Below are positions 1-5,460 of a DNA stretch of 7,115 nt, in pieces (the first letter of the stretch is position 1; each line of letters opens with the position of its first letter). A model generated the notes under the pieces. The model was not told where the DNA came from, did not search any database, and worked only from the letters and a program-made list of their open reading frames with translations. The position numbers were made by a program, and so were the translations under genes. Where the stretch lies: assembly GCA_026394315.1 (NCBI GenBank), contig JAPKYM010000131.1, positions 1-7,115 of the forward strand. Direction: 5' to 3'. The DNA is from Candidatus Bathyarchaeota archaeon. Its GTDB lineage: Archaea; Thermoproteota; Bathyarchaeia; 40CM-2-53-6; RBG-13-38-9.

Positions 1-275
1 TGGTTCACGTTGAAGGAAAGAATGCTGGGCAGATCATCCTCTACGCCCTAAGCACCTGTGGATGGTGCAAGAAGACCAGGGAGTTGCTTAGGGAGTTGGG
101 AGTGACCTACGATTACATCTATACCGATCGTCTGGTGGGAAAGGAGGAGGAAGATACCATAAGAGAGATCCAGAAATGGAATCCTAGTTGCTCCTTCCCC
201 ACCTTGGTGATCAACAATCAGTACTGCATAGTGGGTTTCAACAAGGACAAGATAAAGAAGGCTCTGGAAGAATGA
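1..275 (+). CDS. Glutaredoxin/NrdH-like redoxin (start one base off the left edge)
   Basis: Small thioredoxin-fold dithiol protein. The frame is open from base 3. Bases 1-2 are TG, so the start codon is probably NTG with its first base just outside the window, giving about 91 aa beginning (M)VHVEGKNAG. The active site is C-G-W-C (about residues 20-23) after the first strand IILYALST. A cis-proline region SFPTLVI follows near residue 65, then a final helix. Length and motifs fit short single-domain archaeal glutaredoxins. The stop TGA overlaps the ATG of the next gene (ATGA), so the two are translationally coupled. Family knowledge: in Methanosarcina a similar redoxin receives electrons from ferredoxin:disulfide reductase and passes them to class III ribonucleotide reductase. 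That this redoxin serves the same client is an inference, because no reductase gene is visible here. Confidence 0.9.
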   Translation, partial: VHVEGKNAGQIILYALSTCGWCKKTRELLRELGVTYDYIYTDRLVGKEEEDTIREIQKWNPSCSFPTLVINNQYCIVGFNKDKIKKALEE

Positions 276-793
276 GTCGCGATATCTCAGAGGACAAAGT
301 CCTCAAGACTGTGGAGAGGCTCGACAGGGAGGCTGAGGAAGGGGGTTACCACCTGAATCCAGATAAGGAATTCCTGAAGGATCTCATCAGGGGGCTCCTC
401 GCGAATGAGGACAGATATGGGTACATGGCCTGTCCCTGCAGGCTTGCCTCTGGAAACAAGAGTGAGGACCTGGATCTTATTTGCCCATGCGACTACAGGG
501 ACCAAGACATAGTGGAATACGGTGCATGCTACTGCGCACTCTACGTGGACGATGACATAAAAGCTGGCAGGAAGGAGACTCGATCAATACCTGATCGTCG
601 GCCGCCTCCTGAGGAGCGCCGAAAGATGAAGCAGGGCATGATGGAGACCTCGAAGGGTAGGACGGCGCCTGTCGGGTTGACCTATCCTGTGTGGCGATGC
701 AGGGTCTGTGGATATCTGTGTGCCAGGGAGAGCCCCCCGGCTGTGTGTCCGATATGCAAGGCCAAGAATGACAGATTCGAGAGGTTCGTGTGA
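272..793 (+). CDS. Ferredoxin:disulfide reductase: FTR catalytic domain fused to rubredoxin
   Basis: 173 aa. The N-terminal domain carries the three cysteine pairs of the ferredoxin-thioredoxin reductase catalytic subunit: CPC at 54-56, CPC at 71-73 and CYC at 86-88. These bind one [4Fe-4S] cluster and form the active disulfide. The spacing (14 and 12 residues) differs from the plant/cyanobacterial enzyme (16 and 8), and the third motif is CYC rather than CHC. A charged linker (about 97-130) leads to a rubredoxin-like knuckle pair, CRVCG at 143-147 and CPIC at 159-162, expected to bind one iron. Cys150 is extra. The enzyme should take single electrons from ferredoxin and reduce the disulfide of the glutaredoxin encoded just upstream. 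The start ATG at 272 overlaps the upstream stop and gives a normal length; an upstream extension in this frame only shadows the glutaredoxin. The FTR-rubredoxin fusion is known from methanogen FDR proteins. Confidence 0.92.
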   Translation: MSRDISEDKVLKTVERLDREAEEGGYHLNPDKEFLKDLIRGLLANEDRYGYMACPCRLASGNKSEDLDLICPCDYRDQDIVEYGACYCALYVDDDIKAGRKETRSIPDRRPPPEERRKMKQGMMETSKGRTAPVGLTYPVWRCRVCGYLCARESPPAVCPICKAKNDRFERFV

Positions 794-887
794 GTTGCCG
801 ATAGCGCGCGCCTGCCTTAAGCCGGAACAAGAGTCCTGACGATTTCTTGAAGTATCTTCTATTTACATATTCTCAAGTGAATAAGGG
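794..887. other. Short spacer with a GCGCGCGC block
   Basis: 94-base gap between the reductase and the next gene. It holds one alternating GC block (804-811), 11 bases after the TGA, and the TATA-like promoter of the next gene. No clear poly-T terminator was seen. Confidence 0.6.
862..870 (+). promoter_or_regulatory. TATA-like box A, probably for a leaderless transcript
   Basis: TTTACATAT, centred about 22 bases before the ATG at 888. With the usual archaeal spacing of about 25 bases from box A to the transcription start, RNA would begin at or near the ATG. This fits the absence of a properly spaced Shine-Dalgarno site; AAGGG touches the ATG directly. Confidence 0.5.
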
Positions 888-1247
888 ATGTCTGAAGAAG
901 TTCTGGGGGAAAAGAAGCGTCTTATTCTTGTCATAACATCTCCCTTGAGTGGTCGAATTCCAATTCTTGTTGATGACATATTGGAGCCAACGAAAATCAC
1001 TGATGGGATAGAGATACGATGGTATCCAGTCATACGAGGCGGCGGGACGGAAGATATCGCCTGCTATCTAATGGAACTAGCAAAAGGTCTTGTCCTCCCC
1101 ACTGTCACTGGGATACTTTCTGGATTCATACACGAAAAGTTCAAGGGAATACCAGACCTCAAGCTGGAGATCGAGGGCCTTAATGTTCACCTAGAGAACA
1201 AGGAACACATCCAGCGCATATTGACTGAGAAACTGAAGCAATCCTAG
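888..1247 (+). CDS. 119-aa protein of unknown function (beta / hydrophobic helix / beta-hairpin / helix)
   Basis: No family recognised with certainty. Visible features: an N-terminal strand RLILVIT (about 11-17), a second strand near IEIRWYPV (41-48), a glycine-rich turn RGGGTED (50-56), and a long hydrophobic helix at about 57-82 (ELAKGLVLPTVTGILSGFI) that could be buried or membrane-associated. A strand-turn-strand follows, LKLEIEGLNVHLENKE (91-106), and then a charged C-terminal helix. The order of elements recalls small effector-associated constant proteins (EACC1-like) of bacterial NTP-dependent conflict systems: strand, WYP-like segment, long hydrophobic helix, short beta-hairpin, final helix. 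This is a resemblance in layout only, and no partner NTPase or effector is in the window. It stops with TAG at 1245-1247 and converges on the transporter gene with a 17-base gap. A single-gene transcript is likely. Confidence 0.75.
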   Translation: MSEEVLGEKKRLILVITSPLSGRIPILVDDILEPTKITDGIEIRWYPVIRGGGTEDIACYLMELAKGLVLPTVTGILSGFIHEKFKGIPDLKLEIEGLNVHLENKEHIQRILTEKLKQS

Positions 1248-1264
1248 CGTGGGTCTGGAGAAAC

Positions 1265-2500
1265 CTAGCTTTCTATACTAAGGTCCTCTCGAAGGCTGTG
1301 CGCGCGCTGGTCTCTATCCTGTGCAATTCTTCGAGTCATAATTCTCAAGGTGAAGGCGGTTGTTGCTACTAATAGAGCAAGGATGGATAGAAAATAGAAA
1401 CTCATTTCATAGGAGCTTGTCTTATCCCTAATTGCACCTGCTAAATAAGGACCAAATGACATTCCAACACCACTTAATGAAGAGAGGATACCAAAGCCCA
1501 ATCCCACATTCTCAGGCTCTGACACTCTTGACACGAATGAAAAGACCGGCGCTGGAACAAGTGCAACCGCAACCGACATGACAGCCATTGGAAAGAGATA
1601 ATCGGTTGACGTGACTACAAGATAGATTGCGATTGACAGAATGAGTCCACCCCCTCCGATGAAAATATCGTTATTGTAGACCTTGTCCACTAAGCGCCCA
1701 ATTACTGGGCTAAAGCCTAACGACCCCCACATAAGTAGGCTGACAAGGAAACCAGCAAAGCCGATGTTGTATCCCTTTGATATGAAAAAATCCGGTGCAA
1801 AAGTCGAAAAAGAAATTATTGCCGCATTAAACCACATCCAGCAGAGCCCTGTCAACCAAATATGGGCTCCGACCTTGGGTACCTTCGATAGCAGTCTCGC
1901 CCATCCCTCCCCTGCTTGAACCTTTTGCGGGAGATTTGGAGCATTTCTGTACAGGAGAAGAAAGCTTGCTAGCACAACTATGCCCATTATCACAACAATC
2001 GAAATTGGCATTCGCCATCCAAAACTCTCACCCAACTTGCCAAAACTTGTAAAACATATTATTGTGCCAACGGGCATTGCAGTATTCCAAATCCCCATCG
2101 CCGTGCCTGCTTCACGTCCTCTAAACCACTGTGAAAGCGTTTGCGCAGACACAATGGAGATGATGACAGCTCCAATTCCCGCGATGACTCTTCCCGAACT
2201 GATATAGAGAAAGGTGCCGCTCACTACAATGACTGACATGCCGATAACTGCAAGTATTAGGGAGAGTATGCCGATCCTAAAGGGTCCGAAACGGTCAGCA
2301 AGTAGACCCGCTGGAATCGACAAAAGCATGGCTGGTAACGCGAAGAGACTCATCAGCGAACCAGCCTCAGCATAGGGCAGTCTCAAGTCTTTAATGACGA
2401 GAGTGAGGATAGGTGGTAAAGACTGTAATGTGAGAGCAAACACCAGCATACAAAGGTAGGATAGGATTAGGATAACCCATCGATACTTGTTTGCAGGCAT
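1265..2500 (-). CDS. Major facilitator superfamily transporter, 12 TM
   Basis: 411 aa, the usual MFS length, with about twelve hydrophobic segments in two six-helix halves. The loop between TM2 and TM3 has the MFS signature motif A, GLLADRFGPFR (65-75). A decayed copy, GRLVDKVYNND, sits at the matching place in the second half. TM4-TM5 contain FRGREAGTAMGIWNTAMPVG, common in CynX/NimT-like and anion or organic-acid carriers, but substrate cannot be read from sequence. It acts in the cytoplasmic membrane and is presumably driven by an ion gradient. The C-terminal tail is short and charged; its QRAH is encoded by a GCGCGCGC block. The ATG at 2498-2500 gives the correct TM1 and lies about 35-43 bases downstream of a good TATA box. 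The gene stands alone on the minus strand and stops with TAG. Substrate-specific annotation is not justified. Confidence 0.93.
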   Translation of the reverse strand: MPANKYRWVILILSYLCMLVFALTLQSLPPILTLVIKDLRLPYAEAGSLMSLFALPAMLLSIPAGLLADRFGPFRIGILSLILAVIGMSVIVVSGTFLYISSGRVIAGIGAVIISIVSAQTLSQWFRGREAGTAMGIWNTAMPVGTIICFTSFGKLGESFGWRMPISIVVIMGIVVLASFLLLYRNAPNLPQKVQAGEGWARLLSKVPKVGAHIWLTGLCWMWFNAAIISFSTFAPDFFISKGYNIGFAGFLVSLLMWGSLGFSPVIGRLVDKVYNNDIFIGGGGLILSIAIYLVVTSTDYLFPMAVMSVAVALVPAPVFSFVSRVSEPENVGLGFGILSSLSGVGMSFGPYLAGAIRDKTSSYEMSFYFLSILALLVATTAFTLRIMTRRIAQDRDQRAHSLREDLSIES

Positions 2501-2534
2501 ATATGGTTCTCAATGTTTTCGATAATCTTGGAGA

Positions 2535-2543
2535 TCTATATAG
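2535..2543 (-). promoter_or_regulatory. TATA box of the transporter gene
   Basis: The minus strand reads CTATATAGA. A transcription start about 25 bases downstream would fall near 2512-2515, leaving a leader of roughly 12-15 bases before the ATG at 2500. A GCGCGCGC block (2551-2558) lies eight bases upstream of the box. It is not directly adjacent, so it is not a standard BRE. Confidence 0.55.
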
Positions 2544-2708
2544 ACTCATGGCGCGCGCTATGGGTCCCAGGCGCATACTAGCCTAGTTATCTTCTTGCTG
2601 GATATATCTGGTGACGTTTCCGTAACCTAGACGGTGGACTGCTGGTTACACTAAGCTAAGAAACACGTCCAAGAAGAATGATTTAGCTGACGCGCACCGG
2701 TGGCATGC

Positions 2709-2713
2709 GGAGG
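2709..2713 (+). promoter_or_regulatory. Strong Shine-Dalgarno that sets the start at 2721
   Basis: GGAGG followed by AAG, ending seven bases before the ATG at 2721. It is the clearest ribosome binding site in the window. It argues against the in-frame GTG at 2700, which lies upstream of it. Confidence 0.75.
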
Positions 2714-2720
2714 AAGATTA

Positions 2721-2912
2721 ATGGGGGGTTTCAGTAGTTTCTTATTCTCTGGTGATTTCATTCTCTATCTCGTCGGGCCTCTTATGGCCGGCCTCATCAT
2801 TCACGGCATCATTGAAGCGCTTGCCAAGGCGCCGGCGGATAATCTCAATCGATCAATAAACACTAGCCTCAAGGCGGTTCCAGTTCAAGGAGAACAACTT
2901 AGCGCGCGCTGA
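2721..2912 (+). CDS. Small single-TM membrane protein, 63 aa
   Basis: Unknown function. It starts MGGFSSFLFSGDF, then has one strongly hydrophobic segment (about 12-34, FILYLVGPLMAGLIIHGIIEA). A polar tail, ALAKAPADNLNRS, follows and could lie on the cytoplasmic side. The 63-aa length assumes the ATG at 2721, supported by a strong GGAGG site seven bases upstream. The stop TGA at 2910-2912 lies inside the last codons of the convergent gene, a 14-base tail-to-tail overlap. The overlap is a palindromic GC block, so both proteins end in Ser-Ala-Arg. The hydrophobic core, good ribosome site and normal codon use support a real gene. Partners are unknown, though two other small membrane proteins lie just downstream on the other strand. 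Confidence 0.68.
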   Translation: MGGFSSFLFSGDFILYLVGPLMAGLIIHGIIEALAKAPADNLNRSINTSLKAVPVQGEQLSAR

Positions 2913-3288
2913 ACAAAGCGAATAAGGCGAACACGAGGACAATCAAAGCACAAAGAGCGATTGTGACAATCATCATACTCCTTGCCGTTGTAGGAGACAC
3001 TTCCACCTTTGTGCCCCATTTGTCCTTATTGAGGAGACCCTTTATTGCGTATGCTAATCCGAGTACAAAGAAGAACCCGCCCATCGTGAAAGAGACTTCC
3101 CCATGCAAAAACCAAGGTAGAAGTGAAAGGGCTAGACCAGTTGCGAGCCAAACAACTCCCGTTACAAAATAGTTGCGGTAATCTATTTTTCTCGGCTCCT
3201 TCCTTTTGCGAACAGCGAGTAACGCTACAATGCCAAATAATACCAGGGCTACCAGAATCGCTATCAGTATCCACGGGATGCCATTCAT
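2899..3288 (-). CDS. Four-TM membrane protein, 129 aa, unknown function
   Basis: Hydrophobic segments lie at about 5-25, 40-60, 66-85 and 104-127. A basic loop RKRKEPRK (27-34) separates TM1 and TM2. TM2-TM3 carry a DYRNYFVTGVVWLATGLAL ... GLAYAIKGLLNKDKW pattern. This resembles small archaeal/bacterial membrane proteins of the form DYR-x-F-hydrophobic-G ... GLANxDKW, which have no assigned role. The resemblance is from memory and not certain. By the positive-inside rule the basic loop and the NKDKW loop should both face the cytoplasm. The ATG at 3286-3288 gives a natural N-terminus. The stop TAA (2899-2901) overlaps the end of the convergent 63-aa gene. The 56-aa gene lies 153 bases upstream on the same strand, so co-transcription is possible but the gap contains a GC block. 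Confidence 0.8.
   Translation of the reverse strand: MNGIPWILIAILVALVLFGIVALLAVRKRKEPRKIDYRNYFVTGVVWLATGLALSLLPWFLHGEVSFTMGGFFFVLGLAYAIKGLLNKDKWGTKVEVSPTTARSMMIVTIALCALIVLVFALFALFSAR
2901..2910. repeat. Perfect GC palindrome in a convergent gene overlap
   Basis: AGCGCGCGCT is its own reverse complement. Followed by GA on plus and AA on minus, it is read as AGC-GCG-CGC-stop on both strands. The 63-aa and 129-aa proteins therefore both finish with SAR. Confidence 0.9.
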
Positions 3289-3441
3289 AGATTGAATTAT
3301 CTAATTTTTTTTGCTGAGTTAAGATTTACAGTTCTTGGCGCGTTAGAGCTGAATAATAAAGATCCCTTCCTCAGCGCGCGCGCTATAATGAGATACTCCT
3401 CACGTGGTGTTTCCAAATCGGGAGGACGACATTTTGTCATT
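3289..3441. other. Spacer between two minus-strand membrane genes
   Basis: 153 bases. It holds a T8 tract on plus (3305-3312; A8 in the leader of the 129-aa gene) and the longest AGC-type GC block (3373-3384, a 12-base palindrome), which runs straight into TATAATG. A 74-codon frame starting at TTG 3292 looks like noise: no ribosome site, no hydrophobic or domain pattern. Confidence 0.45.
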
Positions 3442-3612
3442 TCAATTCTTCTGCATTCGAGTGTTGACCCAATAGGCCAAGCGGAAAACGATCACGAATA
3501 TCACAAACGCCAATAGAACATACGGATAGGCAGTCTCTCCAATACTTATGGAGCAGAGAATAAACAGAGCAGAGAAAATCAGAAGTGTTTTCAAGATAAG
3601 AAATATTTTCAC
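3442..3612 (-). CDS. Small two-TM membrane protein, 56 aa
   Basis: A short gene. The minus strand from GTG at 3610-3612 reads MKIFLILKTLLIFSALFILC..., then SISIGETAYPYV, a second hydrophobic segment LLAFVIFVIVF, and the tail RLAYWVNTRMQKN before TGA (3442-3444). Two membrane segments (about 3-22 and 30-43) are separated by a short GET turn. A basic C-terminus fits a hairpin with both ends in the cytoplasm. AGGGG lies about ten bases upstream of GTG as a weak ribosome site. No in-frame ATG is nearby, and an upstream ATT is an unlikely alternative. The composition is far from random: lysine at the very start, a hydrophobic run, and R/K after the second helix. Function unknown. It faces away from the dehydrogenase gene and toward the 129-aa membrane gene. 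Confidence 0.6.
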   Translation of the reverse strand: MKIFLILKTLLIFSALFILCSISIGETAYPYVLLAFVIFVIVFRLAYWVNTRMQKN

Positions 3613-3697
3613 GTTTTTCAGTCCCCTAATGTAGCAACGTGGAGAAACTGAATGCTTTTGGCTTTTTCACTGTCAACGCACGATATTCCATCATCTG

Positions 3698-3713
3698 TTG
3701 GTGTGCTCACCAA
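3698..3713. repeat. Inverted repeat TTGGTG/CACCAA
   Basis: Six perfect base pairs around a four-base loop. It lies about 60 bases upstream of the dehydrogenase TATA box. It could be an operator or a small hairpin; its CTCACCA half recurs at 4626 and 4677. Confidence 0.5.
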
Positions 3714-3773
3714 GCGATTCAGCGCTCCCTCTAGGGCGGGTTTTCGTTATCGGGAATATTCAGCACACAAAGG

Positions 3774-3780
3774 TTATACA
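3774..3780 (+). promoter_or_regulatory. TATA-like box of the dehydrogenase gene
   Basis: TTATACA, about 39 bases before the ATG at 3816. A start of transcription near 3802 would leave a leader of about 13 bases, much as at the transporter. AGGCGG (3805-3810) could act as a weak ribosome site. Confidence 0.45.
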
Positions 3781-3815
3781 CAGTGTTATTCTATCCCAGA
3801 GTTCAGGCGGTCTGC

Positions 3816-4568
3816 ATGAAGTTGCAGGGGAAAGTCGCCGTCATTACTGGTGCTGGGCGAGGCATAGGCAGAGCAATAGTAAAAATGTTTGCACTAGAAG
3901 GAGCCAATATCGTGATAAATTATAGCAAGTCAAAGAAGGAGGCTTTCAGCTTGGCCGATGAGATCAATAATGATGGTCGAGAAACACTAGTTGTTAAGGC
4001 AGATGTCTCAAAAGCAGATGAAGTCAAGAAGATGATTCAGAAGACCGTTACGAAGTTCGGTCGAATAGATATTCTTGTTAACAATGCTGGCATCGCAATC
4101 CCCGCAGCCTTCCTTGACTCTACAGAAGAGATGTGGGACCAGACAATTGGCGTAAACCTGAAGGGGGCCTACCTATGTTCAAGAGAAGTTGCACCTATAA
4201 TGCTCAACCAGAAGAGCGGGAAGATCATCAACATATCCTCGATTTCTGGAATGGCGGAAAGAACCGCTGTCAATAACACGCCCTACGTCGTCTCCAAGGC
4301 CGGCATGATAGGTCTGACTCGCTCACTGGCGGTGAACTTGAGTCCGCATATAAATGTCAACGCTATCTGCCCAAGTCTCATCGATACAGATATGGTGGAA
4401 GCCACCTTCACCCCTGAAAGGAAGAAAATGTCAATTCAGGAATATCTTCTAAAGAGAATTGGAAGACCGGAAGAAATAGCCAGGGCTGCCCTGTTTTTGG
4501 CGTCGAACGACTCAGACTTCATAACAGGAGAAATACTAACAGTCGCTGGCGGTAAGGCAATGAGATAG
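3816..4568 (+). CDS. FabG-like short-chain dehydrogenase/reductase (SDR)
   Basis: 250 aa, the classical SDR length. Cofactor motif TGAGRGIG (11-18); NNAG (89-92). The catalytic set is complete: Asn114 (GVNLKG), Ser142 (SSISG), Tyr157 and Lys161 (YVVSK). The Ser-Tyr distance is two residues longer than in E. coli FabG. The residues after beta2, NYSKSKKEA, have no acidic residue at the NAD-discriminating position and favour NADP(H). The PG-type motif is CPSLIDTDM, and the C-terminus FITGEILTVAGGKAMR is typical of FabG-like tetrameric oxidoreductases. Cytoplasmic. The substrate cannot be named: such proteins reduce 3-oxoacyl groups, sugars or other alcohols/ketones, and archaea lack standard fatty-acid synthesis. 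ATG 3816 begins MKLQGKVAVITG, exactly where the family starts; the in-frame GTG at 3783 would add an unneeded 11 residues. Stops at TAG, with a second in-frame TAG six bases later. Confidence 0.93.
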   Translation: MKLQGKVAVITGAGRGIGRAIVKMFALEGANIVINYSKSKKEAFSLADEINNDGRETLVVKADVSKADEVKKMIQKTVTKFGRIDILVNNAGIAIPAAFLDSTEEMWDQTIGVNLKGAYLCSREVAPIMLNQKSGKIINISSISGMAERTAVNNTPYVVSKAGMIGLTRSLAVNLSPHINVNAICPSLIDTDMVEATFTPERKKMSIQEYLLKRIGRPEEIARAALFLASNDSDFITGEILTVAGGKAMR

Positions 4569-4608
4569 AGCTAGCTAAATAAGCCCGCTCGTACAACGCG
4601 TACTAATA

Positions 4609-4632
4609 GTTCAATTTTGGATGCTCTCACCA
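4609..4632. repeat. Tandem repeat copy 1 (51-base period)
   Basis: Begins GTTCAATTTTGG and ends GATGCTCTCACCA. It matches copy 2 (4660-4683) at 21 of 24 positions. Both end in CTCACCA. Confidence 0.75.
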
Positions 4633-4638
4633 GGCGCG

Positions 4639-4668
4639 GAAAAAAAACCTGCTCTAACGGTTCAAATT
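4639..4668. repeat. 30-base direct repeat, left copy
   Basis: G, A8, CCTGCTCTAACGG, TTCAAATT. It is identical to 5875-5904 except for one C/T. The copies are 1236 bases apart in the same orientation and enclose the DDSGWG gene. Read on minus, the A8 becomes a T8 tract that could terminate leftward transcription. Confidence 0.85.
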
Positions 4669-4683
4669 GCGATGCTCTCACCA
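4660..4683. repeat. Tandem repeat copy 2 (51-base period)
   Basis: Begins GTTCAAATTGCG and ends GATGCTCTCACCA. Its first nine bases are also the last bases of the A8-CCTGC direct repeat, so the two repeat families interlock here. Confidence 0.75.
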
Positions 4684-4711
4684 ACTATACCACACACACA
4701 CAAATCATATA

Positions 4712-4730
4712 CTGCTCGCTTCGCTCGCAG
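4712..4730 (-). repeat. GNA-loop hairpin, copy 1
   Basis: The purine-rich (minus) strand reads CTGCGAGCGAAGCGAGCAG. Four outer Watson-Crick pairs, tandem G.A/A.G mismatches, two G-C pairs and a GAA loop. The core CGAGCGNAGCGAG is shared with 6854-6872 and 6924-6942. Confidence 0.8.
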
Positions 4731-4799
4731 AACATGCCAGCAACAGTATGGTATATAGCTGCAATCCCAAGGAAACAATGCATAATAGGCAAAGTATGC

Positions 4800-4806
4800 T
4801 TATACC
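4800..4806 (+). promoter_or_regulatory. Possible TATA box for the DDSGWG gene
   Basis: TTATACC followed by TTTTTAAT. The predicted transcription start is near 4828-4830, giving a leader of about 60 bases to ATG 4888. That is longer than at the other genes here. Confidence 0.35.
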
Positions 4807-4829
4807 TTTTTAATCAGGATCTTAGGTTT

Positions 4830-4865
4830 CAACCTCAACGAAAAAAGCTGCGATGCCTGAGGTTG
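4830..4865 (+). promoter_or_regulatory. Leader hairpin covering a GAGGT site
   Basis: CAACCTCA (4830-4837) pairs perfectly with TGAGGTTG (4858-4865) across a 20-base A-rich loop. GAGGT (4859-4863), the only Shine-Dalgarno-like site near the gene, lies in the 3' arm, so folding would hide it. Confidence 0.4.
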
Positions 4866-4887
4866 GTTGGATGCACTGAAGACGACT

Positions 4888-5460
4888 ATGGATAGATTTC
4901 GAAGGACAGCAGATGGCATCGTAATTGATGACAGCGGCTGGGGAGATCTGCTTCTTGGTGTTGTTGTGGGTGGCTTGAAACTGTCATCTGGGCAGTATAT
5001 GGCGAGGAGGATTCCAGTGACATTCTTCCAGCCTCCGTTATTCGAGAGAAAGGTGTACCTGGAGAAAGCTGTTGAGATTGTTCGCAAGATAATTGGGGTG
5101 ATGAGGGCTGACAAATACACACGGTTCAAAGTCTGCTCGGGGTACGTTTTATCGGCAGTTCGAGCCTACTTGAATGAGAATGGCTACAACCTGGTAGAAG
5201 TAGAGGTGACTGGAGAGCCTCAAGAAATGGTCGAGAGAAGCTACGTCAAATGGTGTGTGGAGATGGGAGTTCCTGCCAAGGTGCTGGATCCAGAGAGTGG
5301 AAGAAGAAGGTTTATGGCGTTGCTTCAATGGGTTAGCGAGGACCCTAAGGTTCGAGAGCACCTTGTGAAAACCGGTTGGAAGAGCTGGCAGAAGCGATGG
5401 CGGAAGATTGCCTACAACCAATCTCACAAACGCACAGCTCCAAGCAATACTCAGTTATGA
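4888..5460 (+). CDS. Conserved-looking protein with DDSGWG motif, possible RNase H-fold nuclease
   Basis: 190 aa from ATG 4888. TTG 4867, seven codons upstream and near GAGGT, is an alternative. No family named with confidence. Near the N-terminus is IVIDDSGWGDLLLGVVVGG (11-29), similar in position and spacing to the metal-binding G-x-DEAGRG...G segment of RNase HII. Further on: KVCSGYVLSAV (81-91), a strand VEVEVTGE (103-110), a helix with EMVERSYVKWCVE (113-125), and an aromatic-basic C-terminal helix KTGWKSWQKRWRKI (161-174). Acidic Asp14, Asp15, Glu110, Glu116 and Asp134 could form a metal site. The basic, tryptophan-rich end suggests nucleic-acid contact. Codon use looks ordinary and there is no internal stop. 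The last 15 residues are low-complexity and may be a recent extension. It stands alone, bracketed by 30-base direct repeats. Nuclease function is an inference. Confidence 0.72.
   Translation: MDRFRRTADGIVIDDSGWGDLLLGVVVGGLKLSSGQYMARRIPVTFFQPPLFERKVYLEKAVEIVRKIIGVMRADKYTRFKVCSGYVLSAVRAYLNENGYNLVEVEVTGEPQEMVERSYVKWCVEMGVPAKVLDPESGRRRFMALLQWVSEDPKVREHLVKTGWKSWQKRWRKIAYNQSHKRTAPSNTQL

Larger units (their letters stand above)
2501..2720. other. Divergent intergenic region between transporter and small membrane protein
   Basis: 220 bases between two divergently read genes. It contains the transporter TATA box (2535-2543), a GC block (2551-2558), a second TATA-like GATATATC at 2601-2608 that is far from the 2721 start, and a weaker AT patch near 2680-2686 that could serve that gene. 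No ORF or RNA gene was seen. Confidence 0.5.
3613..3815. other. Divergent promoter region with an inverted repeat
   Basis: 203 bases between the 56-aa gene (minus) and the dehydrogenase (plus). It contains the perfect inverted repeat TTGGTG-TGCT-CACCAA (3698-3713), which shares its TGGTGAG core with other noncoding sites in the window, the 8-base palindrome GAATATTC, and the dehydrogenase TATA box. Confidence 0.5.
4569..4866. repeat. Repeat-rich noncoding region
   Basis: 298 bases without a credible gene. In order: the tandem repeat copies at 4609-4632 and 4660-4683; between and overlapping them, the A8-CCTGC direct repeat 4639-4668; a (CA)6 tract 4691-4702; a GNA-loop hairpin 4712-4730; a TATA-like TTATACC at 4800-4806; and an inverted repeat 4830-4837/4858-4865. 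A 92-codon frame across it is repetitive and looks accidental. Confidence 0.6.

Noticed and set aside
3292..3516. 74-codon plus-strand frame starting at TTG
   Set aside because: No ribosome site or domain pattern, and it overlaps the better supported 56-aa minus-strand gene.
3783..3815. Upstream GTG start for the dehydrogenase
   Set aside because: The added residues lie before the normal SDR beginning and overlap the predicted transcription start near 3802.
4640..4690. Possible tRNA gene from GGTTCAAATT and the terminal CACCA
   Set aside because: The bases around TTCAAAT do not form a T-stem, and no matching 5' acceptor or anticodon arm exists on either strand.
4617..4895. 92-codon frame through the repeat region
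   Set aside because: It is built from repeat sequence and the CA tract, with no protein-like pattern, and is better explained as noncoding.
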